This document shows positions 8,648-17,320 of a stretch of DNA of 64,000 nt, piece by piece. The notes beneath the pieces are model-generated. The model was not told the DNA's origin, searched no databases, and worked only from the letters and a program-made list of their open reading frames with translations. The stretch spans positions 1-64,000 of the forward strand of contig JACRQF010000005.1 of NCBI GenBank assembly GCA_016222825.1. Reading direction: 5' to 3'. This stretch comes from Verrucomicrobiota bacterium (lineage in GTDB: Bacteria > Verrucomicrobiota > Verrucomicrobiia > CAIQCK01). Numbering within the stretch: the first letter of the stretch is position 1; every line of letters starts with the position of its first letter. A program made the translations under genes and the position numbers.

Positions 8648-10006
8648 TCAGAGCGTCCGCAGGAAGGCGACGAGGTCGGCTTTCTCGGCTTCGGTGAGTT
8701 TGGTCTGGAGGACGAGGTTGAAGAACTCGACGGTGTCGTCGAGCGTGATGAGCCGGCCGTCGTGGAGGTAGGTGGGCGAGTCCTTGATGCCGCGCAACGG
8801 GAAGGTCTTGATGGGGCCGTCGGCGCTGGCCATGCGGCCGTTGATCATCTTCGGCTTGAAGAACCGCTCGACCTTGAGGTTGTGCATGAGGTTGTCGGTG
8901 TAGTAGGGCGCGGGGTGGCAGGGGGCGCATTGGGCCTTGCCGAAGAATATCTCCTGGCCGCGGAGTTCCTGCGGCGTCGCCTTGGCGGGATCGAGCCGGC
9001 CGAAGAGGTCCAGTTTCGGCGCGGGCGGGAAGTCGAGCAGGTCCTGGAACTCGGCCATGAAATGCACCTGGCTGCCGCGTTCGAGGATGTTGACGCCTTT
9101 GCGCGTCGCTTGCTCGGGATCGCCGTCGAAGTAGGCGGCGCGCTGCTCGAACTCGGTGAAGTCCTCGACGCTCTTCATGGCGCGCTGGGAGCCGAAGAGG
9201 CGCTGGATGTTCACGCCGCGCAGGGGCGGGGTGTCAATGCGATGGCGGTGCTCGTTGGGCCGGATGTCGCCGACGGTGTGGGTGGCTGAGTCGGTGTGGC
9301 CGTTGGCGTGGCAGTCGAAGCAGGCGACGCCCTGGTGCGCTTTGAGGGCGCGGCGGTCGTCGGTGGCGTTGAACTGCGCCTGCGGGAACGGCGTGACCAG
9401 CAGCCGCAAGCCTTCCAGTTGTTTCGGGTTGAGGATGTTTTTGAACAACTCGTGGAAGTTGCCGAGGGTGACGAGCTTGCCTTTGGAGACGTCGCCGAGG
9501 TCGGGGCGCGTGGTGAGGTAGATCGGCGCGGGAAACTCCGGCAGCAGATGTTGCGGCAGGTCGAAGTCGAGGTCGAACCGCGTGAGGTCGCGCTGCGTCT
9601 GGCGTTTGACCTCGTCAATCAACGGCTGGGGGAAGACCATGCCGCCCGCCTCATGGTGCGGATGCGGCAGCGGATAAAAGCCCGCGGGCCAGAGACCCTT
9701 GGCCTTGATCTCCTCCGGCGTCAACCCGGCCAGTTGCTGCCACGTCGCGCCGTCCGGCAGTTTCACGCGCACGCCTTCCTGCACCGGCTTGCCGCGCGCC
9801 ATGGTCACGCCCTGGGCGGGGCGGTCGGAGAGATCGTAGCGTTCGTTGAGGAGTTTCGTGTGTCGCTCGGCGAAGCGGGGCTTGTCCTTCCGCAGACGGC
9901 TGACCATCACGTCGAAGTCCTCTTCACCTTCATGGCCTTGGAGGCTGCCGGCAACGAGACACACGGCGGCAAGCACACTGGTTTTCAACAGCGGATTCGC
10001 ATTCAT
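8648..10006 (-). CDS. Periplasmic di-heme cytochrome, cytochrome c peroxidase/MauG-like
   Basis: 452 residues from MNANPLLKTSVLAAV, which begins a Sec signal peptide ending near AGSLQG. Two c-type heme sites are visible: CFDCH in the middle and CAPCH in the C-terminal third. The C-terminal domain has the peroxidase-like pattern GQEIFFGKAQCAPCH and ends with a conserved LHDGR-like motif and the helix VAFLRTL. This resembles di-heme enzymes that reduce peroxide or oxidise cofactors and metals in the periplasm. Whether it is a true peroxidase is unknown. A start at 10126 would place 40 non-signal residues before the signal peptide and is unlikely. Confidence 0.85.
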   Translation of the reverse strand: MNANPLLKTSVLAAVCLVAGSLQGHEGEEDFDVMVSRLRKDKPRFAERHTKLLNERYDLSDRPAQGVTMARGKPVQEGVRVKLPDGATWQQLAGLTPEEIKAKGLWPAGFYPLPHPHHEAGGMVFPQPLIDEVKRQTQRDLTRFDLDFDLPQHLLPEFPAPIYLTTRPDLGDVSKGKLVTLGNFHELFKNILNPKQLEGLRLLVTPFPQAQFNATDDRRALKAHQGVACFDCHANGHTDSATHTVGDIRPNEHRHRIDTPPLRGVNIQRLFGSQRAMKSVEDFTEFEQRAAYFDGDPEQATRKGVNILERGSQVHFMAEFQDLLDFPPAPKLDLFGRLDPAKATPQELRGQEIFFGKAQCAPCHPAPYYTDNLMHNLKVERFFKPKMINGRMASADGPIKTFPLRGIKDSPTYLHDGRLITLDDTVEFFNLVLQTKLTEAEKADLVAFLRTL

Positions 10007-10029
10007 GCGACTGGCTCCTATGTAGCAGA

Positions 10030-10518
10030 CTATGCAACGGCGGGTTTGTTCAGCGGACGGGCCGAACGCGCGCGGGAACTGGACGGCCTGACTGCGAGGC
10101 TGCGCTCGATGCGTTGTTTGATCCACGGCGAGGCATAGGCTGACAGTTTCCCGTCTTCCGCGGGGTCGAATCGCTCGACGGCGCGCAGCAACGCGATATT
10201 GCCCTCATTGATGAGATCCAGCAGCGGCTGGCCGAAACTGGCGTAGTGAACCGCAATCCCAGCCACCAACCGGATATTGGCCTTGATGACCGTCTCGCAC
10301 GCCTTCTTGTCTCCCTTCTTGACCAACCCGATCAGGTCCGCCTCCTCCTGCCGCGTGAGAGGACGGACGCTTCCGACCTTCCGGAGACGGACCCGGATTC
10401 CGCCGTGTTTCCTGGCTGCGCGGGCATGGCGGGGCGCGGCGACGCCGTGCCGCGTCAGGGGGCTTGTGTCTGAATGTCCATGTTCTGGAGCGCAGTATAT
10501 GCAATGCATGCTGATCAT
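10030..10518 (-). CDS. Sigma-70 region 2 protein lacking regions 3 and 4
   Basis: 162 residues. After a basic, low-complexity N-terminus of about 50 residues comes LTRQEEADLIGLVKKGD, then region 2.1-2.2 (LDLINEGNIALLRAVERFDP, residues about 101-119) and a region 2.3-2.4 stretch (LSAYASPWIKQRIERSL). The protein stops about 20 residues later, so the -35-binding region 4 and region 3 are absent. Group 1-3 sigma factors are normally 250 residues or longer. It may be a core-RNAP-binding regulator or the remnant of an RpoD/RpoH-like gene. It is co-oriented with a 69-codon ORF and a DUF2934 gene. Confidence 0.75.
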   Translation of the reverse strand: MISMHCIYCAPEHGHSDTSPLTRHGVAAPRHARAARKHGGIRVRLRKVGSVRPLTRQEEADLIGLVKKGDKKACETVIKANIRLVAGIAVHYASFGQPLLDLINEGNIALLRAVERFDPAEDGKLSAYASPWIKQRIERSLAVRPSSSRARSARPLNKPAVA

Positions 10519-10583
10519 AGGGATCTATCCTCGGCTAAGTTCCCGACAACGGGATGACGGCGTGTTTGGAATGTCTGCACCAC

Positions 10584-10793
10584 TCACTCTGGCAGGAGCG
10601 CCTCCTGCCAGTATTGCTGGGCCTTCCGCGACGCTCTGGCCAACATGCGTTTCCTCGCGGCCCAGGCGTTGGCGAGGGCGTGTTTGGCCTTGACCACTTT
10701 CCGCGGCTTGGACCGGGCTGCCGGCTCGGCTGGCGAACGGACGGCGCTCGCGAACAGCGGCCAGTATTCTTCCGTGCACAGGTCAGTCTTCAT
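10584..10793 (-). CDS. Small basic hypothetical protein, 69 aa
   Basis: MKTDLCTEEYWPLFASAV begins a 69-residue frame with a Lys/Arg/Ala-rich, probably helical middle and the ending QQYWQEALLPE. I do not recognise it. AAGGA lies roughly 10 nt upstream of the ATG. It sits between the DUF2934 gene and the sigma region 2 gene on the same strand, which supports translation as part of a three-gene unit. Its small size and lack of a known family keep confidence modest. Confidence 0.45.
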   Translation of the reverse strand: MKTDLCTEEYWPLFASAVRSPAEPAARSKPRKVVKAKHALANAWAARKRMLARASRKAQQYWQEALLPE

Positions 10794-10843
10794 AACTCAT
10801 CGTCCTTGGGGCGCAATCGCGTGAAACGCCTCTGCCTCGCGTC

Positions 10844-11128
10844 TCATTCCGCGCAGACCTTGCTTCGGGATTTGTTGGCACTCCTGCGCCGGGACTGGGA
10901 GGGGTGGGCGCTTCTGGGATTGCGCAACACAATCGTCTCGTCCTTGGCCGGAGCCGGTGCGGTTTCGGGAGCAATGGTCTTGAGTTGCGCTTCCGCCAGC
11001 AACCAGTGCTCGAAGTCGCGACCCACTGGCCGTCCCTCTTTCTCCCAGATCAAGTAAGCGCGCGCGGCGATCTCGTCGGGGTTGGGACCGGCGCTTGGCG
11101 GCATCGGTTCAGTTTGTATGTCTTCCAT
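10844..11128 (-). CDS. DUF2934 domain protein
   Basis: 94 residues from MEDIQTEPMPPSAGP. Residues about 15-45 carry the DUF2934 pattern EIAARAYLIWEKEGRP followed by DFEHWLLAEAQL. The rest is Ala/Pro-rich and ends in an Arg/Ser-rich basic tail that could bind nucleic acid. An upstream ATG at 11242 would add 38 residues of unconvincing sequence. The function of DUF2934 is unknown; it is typical of small soil- and plant-associated bacterial proteins. Confidence 0.7.
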   Translation of the reverse strand: MEDIQTEPMPPSAGPNPDEIAARAYLIWEKEGRPVGRDFEHWLLAEAQLKTIAPETAPAPAKDETIVLRNPRSAHPSQSRRRSANKSRSKVCAE

Positions 11129-11329
11129 AGGCTCCTGTGGGTTCGTCGTCTCACTCGTTCTTCGGCTCTCACTTGGATGCTTCGTCAAACTGTCACGCGC
11201 TGATATATGAACCCGAAACGCCGAATCGTCCATCCGGGACAAACCCGCGGCGACGGCTAGGACTTGAGCCTAGGAAAAACGCCTAACGCCAACGCTCTTG
11301 CACACCCGAAAGAGAAGGCATGCAGCGTG

Positions 11330-11425
11330 TTGCGGCCCCGTCAGGCAAACGCGGGGATATCCGGGTGAAAAGCCCGGAAAGAGCGCCGTGGGGGGCCAAG
11401 CGTCACGCCAGTCCTGCCTGAGAGG
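11330..11425. ncRNA. Candidate structured RNA, strand undecided
   Basis: This is a gene-free stretch between DUF2934 and tRNA-Lys. CAGGCA (11342-11347) can pair with TGCCTG (11415-11420), GGCCCC (11333) with GGGGCC (11391), and TCCGGG-TGAAAAG-CCCGGA (11360-11378) is a clean hairpin, giving a nested multi-stem fold. It matches no riboswitch I know. The remaining sequence of 11129-11329 shows only the near-palindrome around CCTAGG at 11254. Confidence 0.25.
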
Positions 11426-11439
11426 TGGCGGGAAATTTT

Positions 11440-11468
11440 TTGACAAGCCGTGACACGGCTGGCACAGT
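11440..11468 (+). promoter_or_regulatory. Putative promoter of tRNA-Lys
   Basis: A consensus -35 box TTGACA at 11440-11445 is followed 17 bp later by a weak -10 (CACAGT, 11463-11468). The spacing and the distance of about 30 bp to the tRNA 5' end fit a stable-RNA promoter, but the -10 is poor. Confidence 0.4.
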
Positions 11469-11497
11469 GCCGGCCACCGATGGATCGCAACTTCCGT

Positions 11498-11573
11498 GGG
11501 GCGGTAGCTCAGCTGGTAGAGCTGCGGCCTTTTAAGCCGTAGGTCCTGGGTTCGAGTCCCAGCCGCCCCACCA
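11498..11573 (+). tRNA. tRNA-Lys (UUU)
   Basis: The acceptor GGGGCGG (11498-11504) pairs with CCGCCCC (11563-11569), with discriminator A and encoded CCA. The D arm is GCTCAGCTGGTAGAGC. The anticodon loop CTTTTAA gives UUU, and the T loop is TTCGAGT. All arms are complete. Confidence 0.97.
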
Positions 11574-11581
11574 TCTTCCCG

Positions 11582-12739
11582 TTACTCCGGCTCGGTGAAG
11601 GAGCCTGGCGCGGGCGCGGGCAGGCGCATGGCCGTGGCTGTTTGCAGCAGTTGGCGGCGGCCACGCTCGAACAGCGCGTCGAGGCGCTGCTTCAACACGC
11701 GCGGCGCGCGTCCGTAGTCGTTGGAGCGGCGCACGACCTCGATGAAGAACTGCACGGTCTTCTGCACGTCGCCGACATCCACGTATTCCTCGCGGATGTG
11801 CTCACCGGGCCCGAGGTTGTGGTAGTTGCCCATCGCCAGACAGACGCCGCCGGCGCGGTAGCCGTGGTGGCAAAACACCGTGCTCTCGCAGGTGCCGCCG
11901 TCCATCAACCGGCGTTGGAACGCAAACCGCCGGTCCAACCGCGCCACGCGCGCCGCCACTTCCTCCAGGAACATCGTCACGCGAGAGTCGAATGTCGTGG
12001 CGCGGTCGCCGACGCGAATGATCGGGCCTTGGCCCATCGGCGCATGCGCCAGTTCCTTGCTGCTTTCGACGCTGACGACGATCGCCGAGCGCGGGATGAG
12101 CCGTGACTTCATCAGGCCCATTGCGCCGTGGAAGCCGGCTTCCTCGGCGCGCGTAAACACCGCGTATGCCGTGGCCGAAATGCGCGACTGGACCAGATCG
12201 TCCAGCATCCCCAGCAACACCAGACAGCCCGCCAGGTCGTCGCACGCGCGCGACCACAGCAGGCGATGGTTCGTCTTCACCGGCGCGAGATCCCACATGC
12301 CGGCGTCGCCGCGCCGCGCCGCTCCCTTGAGCCGCAGCCGCACCAGCTTCTCCTTCTTCCAGTCCACGTCGGGCACGGACCAGATGGTCGCGCGGCGTTC
12401 GCCGTCGGCGCCAAAGAGCCGGACGCGACCGCCTGGCCGGAAGTATTGCCGCGGCACGCTGCCGAGAAAGCGCGTCATGACAAATCCACCCGCGGCGTCC
12501 TCGATCACCTCAAAGCCGGGATGGTCCATGTGCGCAACAAACGCGACTGGGCGATGGCCCCGGCCGCGCCGGTAGCAGACGATCAGGTTGCCGAACTTGT
12601 CCGAGCGCACGCGCAGGCCCCGCGCGATGGCGAACTCTCGGATGAATCGCGCGACGCGCTCCTCGTGGAAAGGCGCAGTGGGATTGTTGAAAAGCCGCCG
12701 CGCAAGTGAAAGCAATTGGTTCCGCCGCACGGCGCGCAC
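11582..12739 (-). CDS. M42-like zinc aminopeptidase
   Basis: About 385 residues if the GTG at 12739 is used. An ATG at 12856 would overlap lexA by 56 bp and add an unstructured basic leader, so I prefer the GTG. Metal-ligand signatures of the M42/FrvX clan are visible: AHMDHPGFEV (His, Asp), SRACDDLAGC (bridging Asp), FTRAEEAGFHGA (catalytic Glu pair), and a late HNLGPGEHI with the final His. The mid insertion that forms the lid domain is present. Such enzymes are cytosolic dinuclear-metal aminopeptidases or deblocking enzymes; specificity is unknown. It lies directly downstream of lexA on the same strand. Confidence 0.85.
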   Translation of the reverse strand: MRAVRRNQLLSLARRLFNNPTAPFHEERVARFIREFAIARGLRVRSDKFGNLIVCYRRGRGHRPVAFVAHMDHPGFEVIEDAAGGFVMTRFLGSVPRQYFRPGGRVRLFGADGERRATIWSVPDVDWKKEKLVRLRLKGAARRGDAGMWDLAPVKTNHRLLWSRACDDLAGCLVLLGMLDDLVQSRISATAYAVFTRAEEAGFHGAMGLMKSRLIPRSAIVVSVESSKELAHAPMGQGPIIRVGDRATTFDSRVTMFLEEVAARVARLDRRFAFQRRLMDGGTCESTVFCHHGYRAGGVCLAMGNYHNLGPGEHIREEYVDVGDVQKTVQFFIEVVRRSNDYGRAPRVLKQRLDALFERGRRQLLQTATAMRLPAPAPGSFTEPE

Positions 12740-12800
12740 TATACCGACTGATAATCGTAACGCAATCGAAACTTTGCGGCTGCGGACGGCGCGCGGCAGC

Positions 12801-13424
12801 TCAGGCTGGGATGACGTTGACCTTGCCTTCGTAGCTTCGGAGAATACCGATGACACGGCCGATGATGCGCGCGGTTTCGGTGAGGGGAATCGGCTTGTAT
12901 TTCGGGTTGGCGGCTTCGAGCCACTTGCGGCCGGCGCGTTGGACGAGTCGCTTCATGGTGGCTTCGTTGTCCACCAGCGCGACGACGAGGTCGCCGGACG
13001 CCGCGGTGGACTGCGAGCGCACCACGCTGATGTCGCCCTCAAAGATGCCGTCGCCAACCATCGAGTCGCCCCGCACGCGCAGGCAAAACGTCCGGCCGTT
13101 CCGCTGGCCTTGGAAGGGCGCGGCGAGGTTGACGAAGCCTTCCACATTCTCGTCGGACATCACCGGCTGGCCGGCAGCAACCACGCCAAGCAACGGCAAC
13201 GCGTGGACGGGTCGCGCGGGATGCAACCCGCGCGTTTCATGGGGACGGTGCTCCAACACGCCTTTGGCCCGGAGCGCATTGACGTGGTCGCGGGCGGTGC
13301 CGGTGGAGCGAAAACCGAAGTGGGCGCAAATCTCCCGCACCGTGGGCGGGCGGCCGGAACGGCGGACGCAATCGTGGATGAAATCCAGGATGCGGCGCTG
13401 CGGGTCGGTCAGGGCCTCGTTCAC
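12801..13424 (-). CDS. lexA: LexA repressor (SOS response)
   Basis: 207 residues. The N-terminal winged helix-turn-helix begins LTDPQRRILDFIHD and continues PPTVREICAHFGF. The self-cleavage site is Ala84-Gly85 (VVAAGQPV). The catalytic Ser121 lies in GDSMVGDG and the general-base Lys158 in ATMKRLV. All residues needed for RecA-stimulated autocleavage are present. The recognition helix (FRSTGTARDHVNAL) differs from the enterobacterial one, so the operator may differ too. It is divergent from the ppiC gene with 139 bp between them; I could not identify a clear SOS box there. Confidence 0.95.
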   Translation of the reverse strand: MNEALTDPQRRILDFIHDCVRRSGRPPTVREICAHFGFRSTGTARDHVNALRAKGVLEHRPHETRGLHPARPVHALPLLGVVAAGQPVMSDENVEGFVNLAAPFQGQRNGRTFCLRVRGDSMVGDGIFEGDISVVRSQSTAASGDLVVALVDNEATMKRLVQRAGRKWLEAANPKYKPIPLTETARIIGRVIGILRSYEGKVNVIPA

Positions 13425-13563
13425 GCCGACAGGCTACCACACGCATGAGTGGGGTCGAGAAATAATTGCGCTGGCGTGGTGTTCCTGCTTGCGCTGCCGC
13501 ACTGTGAAGCGTAGCGTTTCCGACTTTCGCCGTCTCTGTGGCGGCGTCCAAACCAAAGGACTA

Positions 13564-14565
13564 ATGACATCGAAGACATGGAAGCAGATTCTCGCGGTCG
13601 CCTGCGGGCTGGCCGGAACGGTTGTTTTTGCGCAAACCCAACCGGCCGCGCCGACGACAGCGCCGGCCAATCCCGACGAAGCCGTGGCCAAGGTCAACGG
13701 CAAAGCCATCACGCGCCGCCAGCTCGGCGACGTCATGGCCAGTGACATGCGCATGCTGGCGCAACGGGGCACGCAGTTGACGCCCGATCAGCAACTCGGC
13801 TACGAGCGGCAGGTGGTGGGCAAGCTCATTGACCAGGAGCTGCTGATTCAAGCCGCCAGCAAGACGCAGGTGCCTGACGTGGACAAGAAGGTGGACGACC
13901 AGATCGCGAAGATCAAGGCCTCGTTCCCCGACCCGAAGATGTTTGACGAGCAGCTCCAGAAGATGGGCCGCAGCGCGGAGCAGGTTCGCGCGGACATCCG
14001 CCAGATGCTGACGGTGCAGGCGTTCGTCGAGGCGGAATTCGCCGGCAAGGTCAAGATTGGCGACGACCAGATCAAGGCGTTCTACGACGAGCATCCGGAT
14101 TACTTCTCCAAGCCGGCCCAGATTCGCGCCAGCCACATCCTGGTGTCCGTGCCGCAGGACGCCACGGATGAGGTCAAGAAGACCAAGCGCACGGTGATTG
14201 ACAAGGCCCGCGCGCGCGTGACGACCGGCAAGGAGGATTTTGCCAAGGTGGCGGCCGAGATCAGCGAATGCCCCAGCAAAACCAAGGGCGGCGACCTGGA
14301 GTTCTTCGGCAAAGGCCAGATGGTGCCGGAGTTTGACCAGGCTGCCTTCGCGTTGAAGGGCGACGAGATCAGCGACGTGGTGGCGACGCAGTTCGGTTTC
14401 CACATCATCAAGAAGACCGGCGAACAGCCGGCGGAGAAGCGTCCCCTCGACACGATGAAGGAGAGCATCGAGAAGTTCCTGAAAAAGCAGCAGGTGGACA
14501 AGCAACTGGCTCAGTTCATCGAGGACCAGAAGAAGACCGCGAAGATCGAGTCGCTCCTGAAGTAA
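13564..14565 (+). CDS. Periplasmic peptidyl-prolyl isomerase, SurA/PpiC type
   Basis: 333 residues. The ATG at 13564 is preceded by AAAGGA. A signal peptide (KQILAVACGLAGTVVFAQ) is followed by a Pro/Ala linker, a SurA-N-like helical domain (INxEP-type KVNGKAITRRQL, about residues 40-165), then one parvulin domain from PAQIRASHILVSV to FGFHIIKKTG (about residues 180-285), and a helical tail. It would fold outer-membrane and secreted proteins, which fits a genome with large surface autotransporters. A long frame upstream of 13564 is chance, because the signal peptide fixes the start. Confidence 0.93.
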   Translation: MTSKTWKQILAVACGLAGTVVFAQTQPAAPTTAPANPDEAVAKVNGKAITRRQLGDVMASDMRMLAQRGTQLTPDQQLGYERQVVGKLIDQELLIQAASKTQVPDVDKKVDDQIAKIKASFPDPKMFDEQLQKMGRSAEQVRADIRQMLTVQAFVEAEFAGKVKIGDDQIKAFYDEHPDYFSKPAQIRASHILVSVPQDATDEVKKTKRTVIDKARARVTTGKEDFAKVAAEISECPSKTKGGDLEFFGKGQMVPEFDQAAFALKGDEISDVVATQFGFHIIKKTGEQPAEKRPLDTMKESIEKFLKKQQVDKQLAQFIEDQKKTAKIESLLK

Positions 14566-14628
14566 CCGGGCCGATCTGCAAACGAGGCGCGGCCAGCGCA
14601 ACGACCGTCCGCTGGCCTCCGGCTCGCC

Positions 14629-15000
14629 ATGATTCAGAACTCATTTCTTAGCTTCCTGGCGCGGTGGTTCGTCACGGCGGTGGCCGTGCTGGTGGCGTCG
14701 AAGCTCGTGAGCGGCATCGGCTACGCTGACTACGGCTCGCTCGCGGTGGCGGCGCTGCTGCTTGGTATCATCAACGCACTGGTCCGGCCGGTGCTGCTTT
14801 TGATTACGCTGCCGGTAAACGTGCTGACGCTCGGCCTCTTCACGCTCGTGATCAACGGCGCGCTGTTCCTGCTCGTGGGGCGGGTGGTGCGCGGATTTTA
14901 CGTGACGGATTTCTGGGCGGGCTTCTGGGGCGCGATTGTGGTCAGCATCGTCAGCTTTCTGGTCGGCGTGATGGTTCGCGGCAACGAGCGCGCGCGGTGA
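14629..15000 (+). CDS. Phage-holin-family (YvlD-like) membrane protein
   Basis: 123 residues with four hydrophobic segments: WFVTAVAVLVASKLVSGI, LAVAALLLGIINALVRPV, LLITLPVNVLTLGLFTLVING, and a C-terminal AIVVSIVSFLVGVMVR. The INALVRPVL and TLPxNxLTLGLF signatures are those of the Phage_holin_4_2 family, which is usually chromosomal and of uncertain function. It starts 63 bp after ppiC. There is no lysis gene nearby, so a prophage origin is not indicated. Confidence 0.9.
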   Translation: MIQNSFLSFLARWFVTAVAVLVASKLVSGIGYADYGSLAVAALLLGIINALVRPVLLLITLPVNVLTLGLFTLVINGALFLLVGRVVRGFYVTDFWAGFWGAIVVSIVSFLVGVMVRGNERAR

Positions 15001-15098
15001 CGAAGACGCCGTCCGTCCCTGCTTGGGACGCGCGCAATCTCACTGCCTTTCCATGATCCTTGCGTGGGCGGACGGCCGCAGAGGCTGCATGAATACGG

Positions 15099-16250
15099 CT
15101 AGGCGGCGAAAGAGCGGAGCCGCGCAACGATTCCCGGCATCACACCCAGCACCGCATCCACGTCGGCTTCGGTCGTGGCGGCTCCCAACGAGAAGCGGAC
15201 GGCGGCGTTGGCCATCTCCGTGCCGAGGCCCATTGCCAGCAGCACCGGCGACGGCTTGAGCGAGCCAACGGCGCAGGCTGAGCCGCTGGAGACACAGATG
15301 CCTTCGAGGTCGAGCGACATCAACAAAGCGTCGCTCTTACAGCCCGCGAAGCTCACGTTGAGCGTGTTCGCAACGCGCTGGTCGGCGGGGCCGTTGCGGC
15401 GGATGCGCTCGATGCGCCCGCTCGATCCCTGCCACAACCGCTCGGTCAGCGCGCGCAGCCGCGCGTCTTCGCTCCCGGTTCTCGCCGTGGTGATCTCCGC
15501 CGCTCGGACAAAGCCGGCGATGCCGGCGACGTTCTCCGTGCCGGCGCGGCGGTCGTTTTCGTGGCTCCCGCCGTGAAGCAGCGGCTCGATCTTCGTCCGG
15601 GGACGAATCCACAACGCGCCGACGCCTTTCGGGCCATAGACCTTGTGGCCGCTGACGCTCAGCAAATCCACCGGCACATCGCTGACCTTCACGGGCACCT
15701 TGCCGAACGCCTGCACGGCATCGGTGTGGAACAGCACGCCGCGATCGCGGCAAATCGCTCCGATCTCGCGCACCGGCTGGAGCGCGCCGGTTTCGTTGTT
15801 CGCCCACATCACGCTGACGAGCGCGGTGTCATCACGGATGGCGCTGCGCACGGCGTCAGGACTCACGATGCCGTCGCCGTCCACCGGCAACATCGTGACC
15901 TCGACGCCTTCGTGTTCGCGCAAGTGCTCGCACGAGTGCAGCACCGCGTGGTGCTCGACCGCGGAGGTGATGACGTGCCTGCCCTTCCCTTTCATCGCGC
16001 GCACCGCGCCGAAGACGGCTTGGTTGTCGGCTTCGGTGCCGCTGCCGGTGAAGACAATCTCGCCGGGTTTCGCGCCGAGCAGCTTCGCCAGCCGCTCCCG
16101 CGCGTCGTCGAGCGCGGCGCGCGCCTCGCGGCCGAGGAAGTGGATGCTCGAAGGATTGCCGTAGTTCGCCTCAAGGAACGGCAGCATCGCCTTCAGAGCG
16201 TCGGGATGCACCGGCGTGGTGGCGTTGTGATCGAGATAGATGCGCCGCAT
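15099..16250 (-). CDS. Cysteine desulfurase, NifS/IscS type
   Basis: 383 residues from MRRIYLDHNATTPV. PLP-binding signatures are clear: the AVEHHAVL region (His stacking on PLP), the NNETGALQP motif, FHTDAVQAFGK, and the Schiff-base lysine in SVSGHKVYGPKG. The active-site cysteine lies in CVSSGSACAVGSL, in the long-loop form of group I enzymes. It removes sulfur from cysteine for Fe-S clusters and thio-modification. The gene is 31 bp downstream of the serine acetyltransferase on the same strand, so cysteine supply and use are linked. An ATG at 16271 would add seven residues. Confidence 0.95.
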   Translation of the reverse strand: MRRIYLDHNATTPVHPDALKAMLPFLEANYGNPSSIHFLGREARAALDDARERLAKLLGAKPGEIVFTGSGTEADNQAVFGAVRAMKGKGRHVITSAVEHHAVLHSCEHLREHEGVEVTMLPVDGDGIVSPDAVRSAIRDDTALVSVMWANNETGALQPVREIGAICRDRGVLFHTDAVQAFGKVPVKVSDVPVDLLSVSGHKVYGPKGVGALWIRPRTKIEPLLHGGSHENDRRAGTENVAGIAGFVRAAEITTARTGSEDARLRALTERLWQGSSGRIERIRRNGPADQRVANTLNVSFAGCKSDALLMSLDLEGICVSSGSACAVGSLKPSPVLLAMGLGTEMANAAVRFSLGAATTEADVDAVLGVMPGIVARLRSFAA

Positions 16251-16281
16251 GACAGGTTCCCAGGACGCCAATGTTACCCGC

Positions 16282-17184
16282 TTAGCCCTTCTGCGGTTTG
16301 ATCCGCAACTGCTCGTTTTCGTAATACACGATGGATCGCGGCGGCACCGACTGCATCACCCAGACGTTAGAACCGATGACGGAACCGCGGCCGATGACGG
16401 TGTCGCCGCCGAGGATCGTCGCGCCGGCATAGATGACCACCTCGTCCTCGATGTTCGGATGGCGCTTGATGCCTTTGACAATCTTGCCATCGGCGTCCTT
16501 GGCGAAGCTCTTCGCGCCAAGCGTTACGCCTTGGTAAATCTTCACGCGCTGGCCGATATCCGTTGTCTCGCCAATGACGACGCCGGTGCCGTGGTCTATG
16601 CAGAAGTAACTGCCGATCTTCGCGCCAGGATGGATGTCAATGCCCGTCCGGCTGTGCGCAAACTCGGTCATGATGCGCGGGATGAGGGGCACGTGTTGCC
16701 GGTAAAGCACGTGCGCCATCCGCTGGATGGCGATGGCATCGAGGCCGGGATAGGCGAGGATGACCTCCTCGTTGCTGATGGCGGCGGGGTCGCCCTCATA
16801 CGTCGCCACCACGTCGGTCTGCAGCAGGCCACGGATCCCAGGCAGCGCCTCCATGAACTCCAGCGTTAACCGTTCCGCCTCGTGATCGCGTTGCGTCGCG
16901 TCCAAGGCGGGGCCGGTGCGGTATTGCAGCGCCTTCACGATCTCTCCCTGCAACCGCCCGCTGATGGAGGCGGCGAGCACGGCGACAAACTCGTGGACCT
17001 GCCGGCTGTAAATCACGTCGTTGTCCACGAAACCCGGAAACAGCAGCCGCATCAGGTCGCGCGTGATTCCGACCACCGCCTCCTTCGACGGCAGATTCGT
17101 GCCGTCAATGTGATTGATGCCGCCGTGGGTCTTGTAGGACGCCACGATCCGATCGGTAATGTGCTCCAATCCTTTTTCGCTCAT
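16282..17184 (-). CDS. cysE: Serine O-acetyltransferase
   Basis: 300 residues from MSEKGLEHITDRIV. An N-terminal helical domain is followed by the left-handed beta-helix, with DIHPGAKIG, CIDHGTGVVIGETTDIG and VTLGAKSFAKD as hexapeptide coils. The catalytic Asp/His region (HSRTGIDIHP, DHGTG) is present. It is of the longer EpsC/SAT type found in Verrucomicrobiota and Bacteroidota. It makes O-acetylserine, the first step of cysteine synthesis. The downstream partner on the same strand is a cysteine desulfurase. Confidence 0.93.
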   Translation of the reverse strand: MSEKGLEHITDRIVASYKTHGGINHIDGTNLPSKEAVVGITRDLMRLLFPGFVDNDVIYSRQVHEFVAVLAASISGRLQGEIVKALQYRTGPALDATQRDHEAERLTLEFMEALPGIRGLLQTDVVATYEGDPAAISNEEVILAYPGLDAIAIQRMAHVLYRQHVPLIPRIMTEFAHSRTGIDIHPGAKIGSYFCIDHGTGVVIGETTDIGQRVKIYQGVTLGAKSFAKDADGKIVKGIKRHPNIEDEVVIYAGATILGGDTVIGRGSVIGSNVWVMQSVPPRSIVYYENEQLRIKPQKG

Positions 17185-17320
17185 GTTCTTCGCCAGAGGG
17201 GTAACACGATCCGCCCCAAAAGACAAGGAACCCTCTCGGCCGGCTGGCGGATTGACAAACAGGCGGGCCAATGGAAACAATGCGGTGACGGAGACAATCG
17301 AGGTTTTACCGGCGCACAAC

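Noticed and set aside
13425..13563. LexA operator between lexA and ppiC
   Set aside because: No convincing dyad of a known LexA box type could be found; the operator of this lineage is not known to me.
13561..14601. Long minus-strand frame opposite the PpiC gene
   Set aside because: Antisense mirror of GC-rich codons; no family motifs, while the plus strand encodes a complete signal peptide and parvulin domain.
14629..15000. Prophage remnant
   Set aside because: The holin-like family is usually chromosomal and no other phage gene is nearby.
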